Under the pieces are notes generated by a model that searched no databases, was not told the DNA's origin, and worked only from the letters and a program-made list of their open reading frames with translations. A DNA stretch of 64,000 bases from Stentor coeruleus (taxonomy: Eukaryota > Ciliophora > Heterotrichea > Heterotrichida > Stentoridae). Each line of letters starts with the position of its first letter. The first letter of the stretch is position 1. The DNA lies in assembly GCA_001970955.1 (NCBI GenBank), contig MPUH01000318.1, positions 1 through 64,000 of the forward strand, given 5' to 3'. The position numbers and the translations under genes were made by a program. Of the stretch, positions 48,495-58,700 are shown one piece after another.

Positions 48495-49316
48495 ATGATT
48501 CACAACGTTATTCTTTTCTAGTCAAACTTTACACTGATCAAAACATTTTTCTTCTCCAGTTTCACAAATTTATTCATAACAACAACTTTTATCCCCATAA
48601 ATACACTCGTATTCATCATAATAGATTTCATTCCCTATAATGCATTTACTTTATCAAAGCAAACTTCTTCACCTGTAATACAAATTTTTTTTTACAATAT
48701 TTTTCATTTCCAATATCATATTTGCATTAATCACAATAGCTTTCAGTTCCAGTTATACATTCACATGAATCATAATAAACTTCGGATTTAGTCAAACATT
48801 GATCACAACAAATCTCAGAGCCTAAATTGCATTCACATGAGTCACAACAAGATTTTAAACTTGTTAAGCATTCACAATCATCATAACTCAAGTCTAGTTA
48901 AACATTCACATGTATATAATTCAAATAATCTGCTTTAAATTCAAAATTCTCACTCGAATAAACATATATGCATGATCTATACCATTTTGATTGACCTTTT
49001 ATATAATAACTGAAATCACAGTTGGTGGATAAATTTATAGCTTAAATGAGTAAGTCATGTTTTTCATAAAATTCTTAAGAGAATAATGATAAACGCAGCC
49101 ATTAGTTTGATCTGAAGCATCTAAAGTTATAATATTACTTGTACTGGTTGTGGTTGCAGATAATAACATTGAAGCTGAAATTTCTAAAATAATCACTTGA
49201 AGAAGAGTTTTTGTATGTGCTTAATGGCTCTAGGATTAAAGGTATTGCATTGATCTTTGTTACTTAAAGATTTATAACCAATATTGAAGATACGAAAGTC
49301 AAAATTAACAAAGCAT
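48495..49316 (-). pseudogene. Decayed paralogue of the Cys-repeat protein
   Basis: The minus strand shows the same order of parts as the gene at 45242-48109, heavily eroded. A start-like ATG with ATGCTTT context lies at 49314-49316, then traces of the N-terminal module (near 48980-49010, similar to the WIPSCDCD region). Then follow at least ten recognisable 39-bp units, for example one reading DCECLTSLKSCCD and another with CECITGTESCYD-like sequence. There are many stops and frame changes and no long open frame. It is shorter than the intact gene, so units were lost or never gained. It lies head-to-tail with the intact copy, so it arose by tandem duplication. Confidence 0.8.
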
Positions 49317-49794
49317 TTTATAACAAATATAAATTCTTTTTATATTTTAGATACCGATATGAATGATTTTTTTTTTTGGAAAGTAATAATTGGAAGTTTG
49401 AAATCGATTTTTATATAAGTGAAGTTATAATTTTACTTTATAATTTCGGGAGATAACTAAAGCCAGTTAAGCTTTAGTTTTAGTTTTTTTATTTAATAGA
49501 GTTTTGATATTTAAAAATACGATAATTTTTTTTCAGGGTTTTAGGGTCTATCATTTTGAGCTGTATCCAAAGACTTTTATTCACAAATCCTACCTCCTCC
49601 ATTCATAATCATTAATAAAAACTAAAACAAAAAATTTCCAGTATTTTCATATATATACCTTATTCTTCAGTACCTTCTCACATATTTTTCCTATTAATCC
49701 TATCATTCAAAAAATCAAAATCATAAACCTCCAGAAACCCTTTCTATCAAGATCACAAAGTCAAATAATAACAAAATTTAATGGCTTAGTAAAA
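49317..49794. other. Intergenic
   Basis: About 480 bases; from 49560 the plus strand is C-rich before ATG 49795. Nothing else seen. Confidence 0.5.
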
Positions 49795-50505
49795 ATGGGT
49801 TGTACTTCTTCAAGACAAGAAATGACCCAAGAAGAATCATATTTACGAGACTTAGAACAAGAATTAGGTTATCATAGCCATCAAGCACAAGAAGTTGACT
49901 TAATCCATCGAAAATACTCATTTGGCGGTTCGGTAAATGACTCTCATTTCAATCATATAATCAATCACCTCAAAATAGCAGTTTCGAATTCAGATGCCCC
50001 AGAAAATATTAAAGCATTTTATCAACAGTTTAAAGTTGAAGATGCTTATCATTTAGAATCTTTACTAGTTATTGGGATATTCTTATCTTCAGGACCTGCA
50101 GAAATAAAAGCAAAACTCTTATTTGAAGCTTTTGACCACTTTGACGATAAGGTTTTAAACAGAGAAGCGTATTTGAAGATGTTTAAGACTATGTTTGACG
50201 TGAATGTTAAAAAGTTTAAAGTATTAGTTGAACAAAAAATCCCTAAAAATGATCATGCAATAGTGTTTTTGGAAAAGATTGAGAAATGTGGGAAGCAGTT
50301 TAAAAAAGCTTTTATGAATGATATACTTGGAGATGGGGATAATTGCACTTTAGAAGGGTTTGTTGATAAATTTAGAGGGCAGGATAAACAACAGTTAATG
50401 ACAAGTTTAGGATTTAGGAAGGAATTAAGGTCGTTTTGGAAGGATGAGAGACATAAAAAGGATAAAAAGTTAAAAGATGATGAGAAGGAGGGAAAGAGTG
50501 AGTAA
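49795..50505 (+). CDS. N-terminally acylated, EF-hand-like protein
   Basis: 236 residues from ATG 49795. The N-terminus MGCTSSRQ is a strong myristoylation site (Gly2, Ser6) with Cys3 available for palmitoylation, predicting attachment to the inner face of a membrane. The middle (about 75-190) is built of helix pairs in EF-hand style (LLFEAFDHFDDKVLNREAYL, DGDNCTLEGFVDKF), with only partly conserved calcium ligands, similar to calcineurin-B/NCS-type folds. The last 30 residues are very Lys/Asp/Glu-rich. Partner and role unknown. The thioesterase at 8192-8836 is the kind of enzyme that would remove such a palmitate. Confidence 0.7.
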   Translation: MGCTSSRQEMTQEESYLRDLEQELGYHSHQAQEVDLIHRKYSFGGSVNDSHFNHIINHLKIAVSNSDAPENIKAFYQQFKVEDAYHLESLLVIGIFLSSGPAEIKAKLLFEAFDHFDDKVLNREAYLKMFKTMFDVNVKKFKVLVEQKIPKNDHAIVFLEKIEKCGKQFKKAFMNDILGDGDNCTLEGFVDKFRGQDKQQLMTSLGFRKELRSFWKDERHKKDKKLKDDEKEGKSE

Positions 50506-51051
50506 TTAAGTTAGGTTAATCATGATTGAGTTTATTAGATAAATGTTGGAAATCTGTTTTAGGATGGAAGATGTTGTGATTTTTTTGTTTTTAGGTTGGA
50601 TTGTGTGAAGAAGGATATGAATATTATGGCAATTGTTTTACTTCAATTTGATTTGGACATCTATAATTACAAGGATTGCCCCAATAAAGTATAAAACCTG
50701 CACAATCTTTTGAAAATTTTATAATCTCCAGGATCCATACCAGTATAATATATTATTCTTTGGTTATATGATTGGAAATAATAATTTTAGCTCTCAAATA
50801 AAATAAAATTTTTATAATCCAAATTTATATTTTATTTTATGGAATATATACTCTAATTGACTTTAAATCCATTAAAAGAAAAGCATTATTTTATATAACT
50901 AAAAGTTTAATCTACAAATCTCTCCTCTCAATCCCCAACCTTTTAACTTTTTCTAAAAAATTCATTATAAAAACTCTATAAAAATTCTCTACCAACTTAA
51001 TCCTCCTCCCATATTCATAGCAATTCCACAAAACTCCTAATAAAATTAGCA
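50506..51051. other. Intergenic, convergent
   Basis: About 550 bases; G-rich on the left, C-rich on the right, both matching a downstream flank in the sense of the gene they follow. No RNA gene recognised. Confidence 0.5.
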
Positions 51052-51588
51052 TTATTCCACATTTAGATTTTGCTGAAAAGATAACCTCGGTAATTCAGAG
51101 CATTTTTTCGACCCCGCTACATTAATTTTCGAAAGCATTTTCCTAAGCTTTTTATACTCTAAAAATTTCAAATCCAAGGTTTTTTTCATTATAAATGGCT
51201 TAATATCAATAAGTTTTTTAGCTAACTGCTCGTTTTCAAATGCAATTTTTCTTTCTTTATATTTTCTTGTGATCTCGCTGCTGCTTCTCAAATGTTTTGG
51301 CTTTTTCTCAATGGGTTTTGGGGTAGGGATTCCTGATGTTTGATCAGCAATGCTTAAGAGTTTTTTAAAGAGAATTTTGTTTTCCTTAGAAATTTCCTGC
51401 TTTTTTTCTGTTTATTTTTTACCTTCATCAATGTATTTACGACTATGATGATAAGATGGAGTTGGGGTGTTTGAAAATCCAATAGTTTGTCGATCTTGTA
51501 TCATTTTAAGCTTAGCTTGATGAAGAGTCATTGCATATTTTTGGTAACGCAACAATCCAGGATTTACATTTGAATATTGGGATTTCAT
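51052..51588 (-). CDS. CFAP97/hemingway-like ciliary protein, two exons
   Basis: Exons 51423-51588 and 51052-51407 (minus strand) join to 173 residues from ATG 51586-51588. The 15-nt intron GTAAAAAATAAACAG (phase 1) removes an in-frame TAA. The protein opens with LLRYQKYAMTLHQAKLKM, continues with SRKYIDEEKKQEISKENKIL and FKKLLSIAD, and ends with a basic helical part. The pattern of a basic helix and I-x-x-EN-x-x-L-x-x-K/L-x-x-I is that of the CFAP97 (KIAA1430/hemingway) domain, found in proteins needed for motile cilia. The family call is moderate because the domain is short. Confidence 0.65.
51408..51422 (-). other. 15-nt intron
   Basis: On the minus strand GTAAAAAATAAACAG, phase 1. Removing it deletes an in-frame TAA and joins SRKYIDE to EKKQEISKEN. 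Confidence 0.85.
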
Positions 51589-52243
51589 TTATATTTGTTT
51601 TGATGAATTATGCGAAATATTTTAGAGGTGTAAATATAATTTCATTAAATATCAATGGAGTAGATCTTGTTATTTAGTAGGTTATTACAATATTCATCGA
51701 TGATTTGATTTCATTGCAAAAAAAGTAAAGGATTTAGTGATATTTGTCAACGGGTTCGGGGTTTTAAAGAGATGAAAGAAGTTGGAAAGGAACAGTTGCG
51801 GAAATTTGTAAACAGATGATACTTGTTGGAATTTTGCCTTACCACATCAAGTTGTATCGAAGAAGATTACGTTGGAGGATAAGAAAATGTTTAGTTGTTG
51901 TTTGAAGTATTTTTATCAGTTGAGGAATGAATAAGTTAGTTTTAAAGATTTATAATTGATAATTAATGCATTATACTGTAAATACATATATTCTTTGCAT
52001 TAAATCATAAACTAAGTATTTTACATTAACCAAATCTTCCTAACTAAAATACATCTTATATCCCAAAAATACAAATTACCCTTTCCATCCGACAAAAAAA
52101 AATTCTTATGATTTTCAATTTATTACCCAATAACAAAATGCAAAAAAAAACTTATCATCGCAACACCCATCTCAAAACCCTGAACAAAAACCCCATCTCC
52201 ACACTCAAAAAAATGCATCATTTGTGAGCCTAAAATCCTATAT
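51589..52243. other. Intergenic between two same-strand genes
   Basis: About 650 bases. 51600-51940 is G-rich on the plus strand (C-rich upstream of the CFAP97-like gene); 52020-52240 is C-rich (downstream of uL23). A 45-codon open stretch near 51770-51905 was judged too short. No RNA gene seen. Confidence 0.5.
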
Positions 52244-52675
52244 CTAAATTATGCCTATCTTGTTAGCAATATCAACTCCTTCATACTCAGGCGAAATCTT
52301 GATAAAAGCTTTCTTCTTTCCATCTGGCCTAATCAAGGTGTTAACTTTGGTAACTTTAATGTTGTAAAGTTGCTCTGCATATTTCTTGATCTGCTTTTTG
52401 TCAGCGTGAGGGTCAACTAAAAAGACTAAAGTGTTAAAAGTCTCAATGATCTTAAGAGCCTTTTCAGTAGCTAAGGGCTGAAGGAAAGTTGAGAATTTGT
52501 CTAATCTTGTCTTCCCTGCAACACTTGTCCTAGCATATTTTGGCTTTCTTGGAAGGACTTTAGTTTCTGGTCTTCTAAACCTTACAGTTGTCCACTTTTT
52601 GTGTTTTCGTTGGTGGAGACCTTTTTTGAGAACTTTCGATGTCTTTTTAGCATCAGGCTTAGGCTTTCCTGCCAT
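52244..52675 (-). CDS. RPL23A: Ribosomal protein uL23 (L23A)
   Basis: 143 residues from ATG 52673-52675. A basic eukaryote-type N-terminal extension is followed by the uL23 core (TEKALKIIETFNTLVFLVD, ADKKQIKKYAEQLYNIKVTK) with the family-defining VNTLIRPDGKKKAFIKISPE and the C-terminal ANKIGII. uL23 sits at the exit of the large-subunit peptide tunnel and docks SRP and nascent-chain factors. Length is normal. The sense upstream flank contains CCTTACCCTAAA, a variant of the telomere-like box seen before other ribosome-related genes. Confidence 0.97.
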   Translation of the reverse strand: MAGKPKPDAKKTSKVLKKGLHQRKHKKWTTVRFRRPETKVLPRKPKYARTSVAGKTRLDKFSTFLQPLATEKALKIIETFNTLVFLVDPHADKKQIKKYAEQLYNIKVTKVNTLIRPDGKKKAFIKISPEYEGVDIANKIGII

Positions 52676-53432
52676 TTATTAGCCCGTGATTTTACCATGG
52701 AAATTATTTTTGATTTTAGGTGTGATGAAAACATAAAAATGTATGGGAGAAGATTTTAATTGATGTTTAGGGTAAGGAGATGTGATAATTTTATTTATGG
52801 GATTTGTTAGATGATTTAAAAAATATATGGAATGCTTTGGTAGTGGGTTTTTTAAGTATAGAGTTTGTTAGAATAAAATAATTTGGGTTATAAATTAAGA
52901 AGATTTTGATTGTAAATACTATAATATAGTATAAGGTTTTTATAATGATAAAATGCTTTTAAGTTTCACTAGAATGATTATTGTAATGATAGCTTTAAGT
53001 TTGGAGGGTAATATCTTTCAGAAATTATTTGATTATTTTCTAAGTTTAAATTTAAAAATATAAATATATGTGCTAAAGTAAAAAAATAATAATAAAATAC
53101 TCTTAAAAACAATTTTTCATAAACTTTCTTATATTTGTGTAAATTGATTTTACAGAAAAACTAAAATTTAAGGTATCAATGCTCCATAATATAATATTTT
53201 TTTATACGATATTAGAATGGTTACCATGAACAATAAATCCACTTATTACTTCAAGTTTTTAATAGTTTAAATTGAGTAATTCTTGATAATGTAAGCTCTT
53301 GGTTTTCTTTTAAATTTAAGTGTTAAAACCACTAAAAATCAAGTCGAAATTAAAAAATTATGCATAAAACTTCAATTTTTACACAACTTTATTCCTAATA
53401 CCCAAAATAAAATCAATTACTCCTATAAAATC
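52676..53432. other. Divergent promoter region
   Basis: About 760 bases; G-rich on the plus strand near the uL23 start, C-rich only in the last 60 bases before ATG 53433. No gene seen. Confidence 0.5.
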
Positions 53433-54485
53433 ATGGAGGCAGAACAAAGAGATTTTCTGGGAGGGACATCAAAACAAATTCTCGATGAGCCAATTCAAGT
53501 AAACATCGAAGAAGTAATCAAAAGTATAATTAAAAAAGACCTAAAAGAGGAAGCAAAATATAGTTTCTCAGAATCATGCCGAATCATCAAACTCATAATC
53601 CAAAACATTATCAAAAACCCTGAAGAAGACAAATACAAAATGATAAAACTCAAAAACCCTAAATTTCAAAAAGTATTAGGAAACTACTCATCAGGTATAC
53701 TATTACTAGAAACTATAGGTTTTGAAAAAGTAGATGATTCTGAACCTTTTATGTTCTACAAAAACATTAATCTACCCTTATTGGAAAAGTAAAAATTATT
53801 TAGAGTATCCAACATAATAGACAAAGCTACCAGTAGAAGTGAATTAATTGCTGATATGTATGAACAAAAATTTAATAATCCACAGTCTTTATCTAATCAA
53901 AATCTAAACAAAAAAGAGCAAGAAGGAGCTTTACAAATCCAGCAATATAGAAACAAGAATAACACCAGTCTTCCCTTTGGGGCAAAAGTAATGACCTTAT
54001 CCGACTTAGAAAATCGTTCAAACCCAGCAAATAATTTTCAATCAAATCCACAAGCCACTTATAACTCAATACCAAGTTTTACTTCAACAGCCAATGTTGC
54101 AATCCGAGCTTTTGAACTTGTAATTTTTATTCAGTCGAACTCTTTTCGGCAATCAGAAGGAAGGTGTTTATTGATATGGGACCAAACTATGGGAGAAATA
54201 GCTACTGAGCATTCTAAAAACATGGGAGATGGGGTTGTGCCAATTGGCCATGAAGGGTTTAATAAAAGATTTCATAGATTTCCATTCAGGAGCACTCGTG
54301 GAGGTGCTGAAAATGTTGCCATGAGTCATGGACTTGACGATCCAGGTAAAATTGCTGTGGATGGGTGGATAAACTCGCCAGGTCACAGAAAAAATCTTCT
54401 GGGGGATTTTACGGTTATGGCTATTGGAGTTTATGTCAATTCACAAGGGGCGTTTTACTTTACGCAGCTTTTTGCATTAGTTTGA
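53433..54485 (+). CDS. PUB-domain / CAP-domain fusion protein, two exons
   Basis: Exons 53433-53788 and 53804-54485 join to 345 residues. The 15-nt intron GTAAAAATTATTTAG removes the TAA that would end the first part and continues in frame (LEK to VSNIIDKATSRSELIADM). Residues 45-110 form a PUB/PUG domain (CRIIKLIIQNIIKNP, then LLETIGF), which in other proteins binds the tail of the p97/Cdc48 ATPase. Residues about 214-345 form a CAP (SCP/PR-1) domain with the expected landmarks: EHSKNM, GHEGF, GGAENVA, and SPGHRKN. There is no signal peptide, so this is a cytosolic CAP protein like GAPR-1/GLIPR2. I know of no described PUB-CAP architecture. It converges on the trypsin-like gene with a 44-base gap. 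Confidence 0.8.
53789..53803 (+). other. 15-nt intron joining the PUB and CAP parts
   Basis: GTAAAAATTATTTAG, phase 2. It differs by one base from the intron at 10590-10604. Confidence 0.85.
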
Positions 54486-54529
54486 TAGATTAGTATTAGT
54501 TAGGATTATCAAATATTTAAGTTTTGAAT

Positions 54530-55486
54530 TTAAACAGGATACAAAGATGTGTACTTTTGATATGGCGAAAGGAAATAGTTTAAATGAATGCTATCATATT
54601 GAGGTTGGATACCAAGCAAAGATGTGAATATCGGCTCTAATCTACTAACAAAATGCATGTTTAATATCGAATGGCTGTACATACCTTGAAGTTCCCAGTT
54701 AATAGAAAAAACACCAGAGCCTCTTTTGAAGTCTGCATACCCAATATTTGTAAACACAAAATACTTTGCCGTTATATCCGTAACATAAAGTTTAAATCTT
54801 GTATCAACACCTAACAAAAACACAGTATCCATTTTCCCAAGCTTAAAAGTTGTATAAGCATTAGCGCATTTTAAATCTTTTTTTTCAATTGGGACTAATG
54901 AAAAATCTCCTTCACTTATTAATGGGGCGAATTTGTTTAAAACAAGCTCTCTACCACAATAATCTAATATTTTCCCATTTTTCACATTAGTTTTATCCAT
55001 ATGCCCAGTTGTTAAAATGAAGTCGTAATTGACTAGGATTCCATGGACTTCTGAAAAACCATTACGGAATTTTATTTGGCATTGAAACAAATCGTTATTT
55101 GGGATGATGTTGTTTGTATGTGTCATATATGAAGATGCTGAAATTGTATCAGGTTTATATTTGAGTTCTTTAATAATTAAAGGACCTTTATCTAATCTTG
55201 GACGATCATCAAATCTAAAACTATCATTACCGTATTCTAGATGTCGTAAATGATGCAAATGTTCTATGTTGTTTTTAGTTATATCAAGATTTTTTAGCTT
55301 TTCTAGATACGCGAAAGTTTCGTAGTCTTTTTTGAATTCTTGTTTGCTTGACATCATAGGGAAACTGTTCATGATTTTTGCTCCAGTGATGCCTAGTGTT
55401 TTACTGTTTCCTGGAGAGGATATTGATGAAGCGTCATCTGAAGTTAGAGAAAAGCCTGAGTTTTCTGATGAAAATTGGAAACTCAT
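54530..55486 (-). CDS. Trypsin-like (S1-fold) serine protease homologue
   Basis: 318 residues from ATG 55484-55486. The first 120 residues are Ser-rich and without a fold. The protease domain starts about residue 130. His162 in ILTTGHMD corresponds to the LTAAHC motif, Asp194 in EGDFSLVPI to the DIALL motif, and Ser257 in KRGSGVF to the GDSG motif. All three triad residues are therefore present, but the residues before the serine are unusual (Arg and Gly in place of Gly and Asp), so activity is uncertain. There is no signal peptide and few cysteines, so it is probably intracellular. A decayed relative lies at 18563-19078. Confidence 0.65.
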   Translation of the reverse strand: MSFQFSSENSGFSLTSDDASSISSPGNSKTLGITGAKIMNSFPMMSSKQEFKKDYETFAYLEKLKNLDITKNNIEHLHHLRHLEYGNDSFRFDDRPRLDKGPLIIKELKYKPDTISASSYMTHTNNIIPNNDLFQCQIKFRNGFSEVHGILVNYDFILTTGHMDKTNVKNGKILDYCGRELVLNKFAPLISEGDFSLVPIEKKDLKCANAYTTFKLGKMDTVFLLGVDTRFKLYVTDITAKYFVFTNIGYADFKRGSGVFSINWELQGMYSHSILNMHFVSRLEPIFTSLLGIQPQYDSIHLNYFLSPYQKYTSLYPV

Positions 55487-55792
55487 ATTTTATTATATTA
55501 AATTTATTTGAAGATTTGTTTAGGTTTTAAGTTGGGTTAAGTATTAAAGTTTTGGGTATAAATTTATACTTTTTTTTGCAAGGAAATTAGGTTTATGATT
55601 TTTTTTGTTTTTGAAGATGTCTTGGTTTATGAATATTGGGTTGTTAATATAAGGATAAGATTGTGGAATATAATGAAGTATGTGTTTAATAGTAGTAGAT
55701 TTTTAAGTTGTATAATGTGTTTAGTATTTTAATCAAAAAAATTTAAATTGGTATATCATGAGTTACCATTGATTTCACCTATAATTTATAAT

Positions 55793-58700
55793 ATGAAGAG
55801 AGACCTTGATAGCATTCAAAACAGAAAAGCTGCAGGCTTACGGTCTGGGAAACCTCAATTTATAAACACTTCACACAAACCAGATAAGAACAAGGCTCAT
55901 CCTTCAGACCTTTCTGCAGAAATAAGTTCATTTTCCCCTCATAAAGTTTCCCAAAGACATTTCTTATCTCCCCAATCAATAAACTCTTTTGATATTGACC
56001 TTTTCAATGACTCTTTCAAAGAAAAGCCAACAAGCCAAGAAACAAAAATAAGAATGCTTGAGTTAACAATTGATCAAAATCGAGTAGCTTATGAAAATGA
56101 GAAAAAAGTCATGAGTGAGTATATAGAATTGCTTAAAAGGAAACTCCAAGTTTTAACAAATGAAGATGGTAAAACTAGTGAGAATACTTATGATTTGACT
56201 AGTGATAATTTAAAACTTAGATCTGAAATCACAAAACTTAATAGTGTGATTTCTGATAAAGAAACAAGGGTTAAGACATTATGTGAAGAAATTCAAGCAA
56301 AAAATTTAGAGATTATGCAAATGAACAAAAAGATTAGTTCTATGGAAAACTTACAACAAAATCTAGTTAGTGAAAGTGAAAAAATGTTTATTTCAAAATC
56401 GCATGATGACTTGCAGATTAAATTGAAACTTGAAAATATAAGCTTAATGGAACAATTGGCAGAGAAAAATAAGGAGGTGCAGTTGCTTAAAGCAGAGAAA
56501 AAACAATATGATTTAGATACAAAAGCTATTTCTTATAAGCAGCTTACTGTGGACTTGAAGGAAAAAATCAATAAAAATCTAGAAAAACATGAAAGAGAAT
56601 TCGCTAAAGTCAGAGAATGGGTTGAAAGAATTGATAATAGACTTGGTTTATCAACAAAAAGCATAAGGTTTTTACAAAACAACACCCTAACCGAAACATG
56701 TAAAAACAAATCAATTGAAAAAGACTTAACTGATAAAATAGAAAACTTAAATAAAACAATCGCATCCCGTGATGAAACCATAAACATCCAATCTGAAACC
56801 ATCTCATCACAAAACGAAAAAATCCAAACTCTCCAAACAAATCTTTCTGAAAAAACTAAAACCTTCCAAACAAAACTTTTTGAAGAAAATTCTAAAATAG
56901 AAAAACTTAAAGAAGAAATTTTTGAAAGTTCAATCGCACTTGATGGGCAAAAAAGTCGATTTGAAGAAATCATTAAGCAAAAAGATCAAGAATTTCTTAT
57001 TCTAGTTGCCAAAAGTGAAGAAGATTATAAAAATTTAGATGATCAAATTAGTAGTCTTAAAATATCTTTATTAGAGCTATCAAAGGAAAATTTTAGACTT
57101 AACAAAGAATTAGGGAAAAAGGAAAACGATTATCAAGCAATTTTCGAAGAAGCAAAAGCTACAGATGATAAAATATGCCAGTTGGAAAACGAAAACAAAG
57201 TTTTGGAAATGCAAATTGCTGATTTTGAAAAAAAATATGAAATAGTATATAAAGATACTATAAATAACAAGAAAATATTAGAAGAAAAGGAGAAATTGAT
57301 ACATAAACTTGAAAATGATTTGGCTGAAAAAAATAAAGGTATTAAAGAAACTAATGATAAACTTTTGAATAAAAAAATAAAATCTAAGGAAATGAAAGAG
57401 TTTTCAGAAGAAAGAGAAAAAAGTCTTCAAGGATATACATTTAAAATTGAAAGTCAAATGGTAGAAATAGCTGAAAAAGAGTTGATGATTGTTAGTTTAC
57501 AAGAGAAAATTGATGAAATGGTTAAAAGAATAAATGAATTAGAAGGAACTGTGGAACGAGTTACTAATAAAGCGGATGAAGAGCTTAAAATACAGAAAAA
57601 TAACTATGATTTCGAAATTAAAGAAAAAAACAGAGTAGTTAAAAACCAGAAAAAAAATATACAGCAGCTTGAAGAAGATATGGAAAAACTCTTAAATGAT
57701 TTAAATGAAGCTAAAGATTGTTTAGCTAAAAATGAGAAGTATATAAATGATTTACTTGAAAATTCTATAATACAAAAAAATTTTGAAGTAGAAGAATGTA
57801 AAAAAAGCCATATGATTATCATATCTGAAAAGGAAACAGAAATAGGAAGTCTTAAGGAAGCTTTGGCTAGTGCTGAAAAGCTTTATAGGTATCAAATTGA
57901 TTCCTTACAAAAATCATTAGCAGAAGCTGAATGTTATAAGAAAAACTCATCAAAAGATAAAGAAAAACTAAGTCTTGATCTAATCCAAAGTCTTAAAGAA
58001 CAATATAATCAAGAAATTTTAACACTCAGAGAAAACCTGAACAAAACCGAACAAAATTGCCAAAATGAAATCTTCCGCCTTAAAGGGCAGTTTTCAATAA
58101 AACTAGACAAATTAAAACAAGAAGAAAACCTAAAATTCTGCAAACTAAATATGGAAAAAGGGGTACTTGATAAGGAAATCCATCTGAAAAACGAAAAAAT
58201 CGAAGAAATGATTCTAGAAATCGAAGGAATCAAAGAAGAACTAAGCAAATCCCAAAGCGAAAAAAACACAAACACTGAAGACGTAAAAAAACTCTACGAC
58301 AATTTACTAAACAAAATTGAAGCTCGTTTACAAAGTGCATGGGAAGATGTGAAAAATAAAGAATTCCCAACAAATGAATTAGAAATCACTGATTCTACTC
58401 ATGATAACATAGCAAAAGAAATCTTTCAATATATCCATGGTCTAGATTCTGCAATAAAATATTTAGAAAATGAACTTGACATTTTGCGAGCATTTGAAAA
58501 CCAAATAATTGGAAAAAGATCAGAAACTGAAGAGTTAGAAAAACGTATAAAAAATTTGTTAAGTGAAAATGCACAAATAAAACATCAAGACGAAAAAAAT
58601 AAAAAATTATTAGAAAGGAAAAATACAAATATAGAAAAACAAATTAGCAAATTAGATGAAGCTTATGCCAAAATGACAGAATATGAAGACAAAATTTTAA

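Noticed and set aside
51770-51905. 45-codon stretch with good-looking helical sequence upstream of the CFAP97-like gene
   Set aside because: No ATG start, stops on both sides, and another frame is equally open over part of it.
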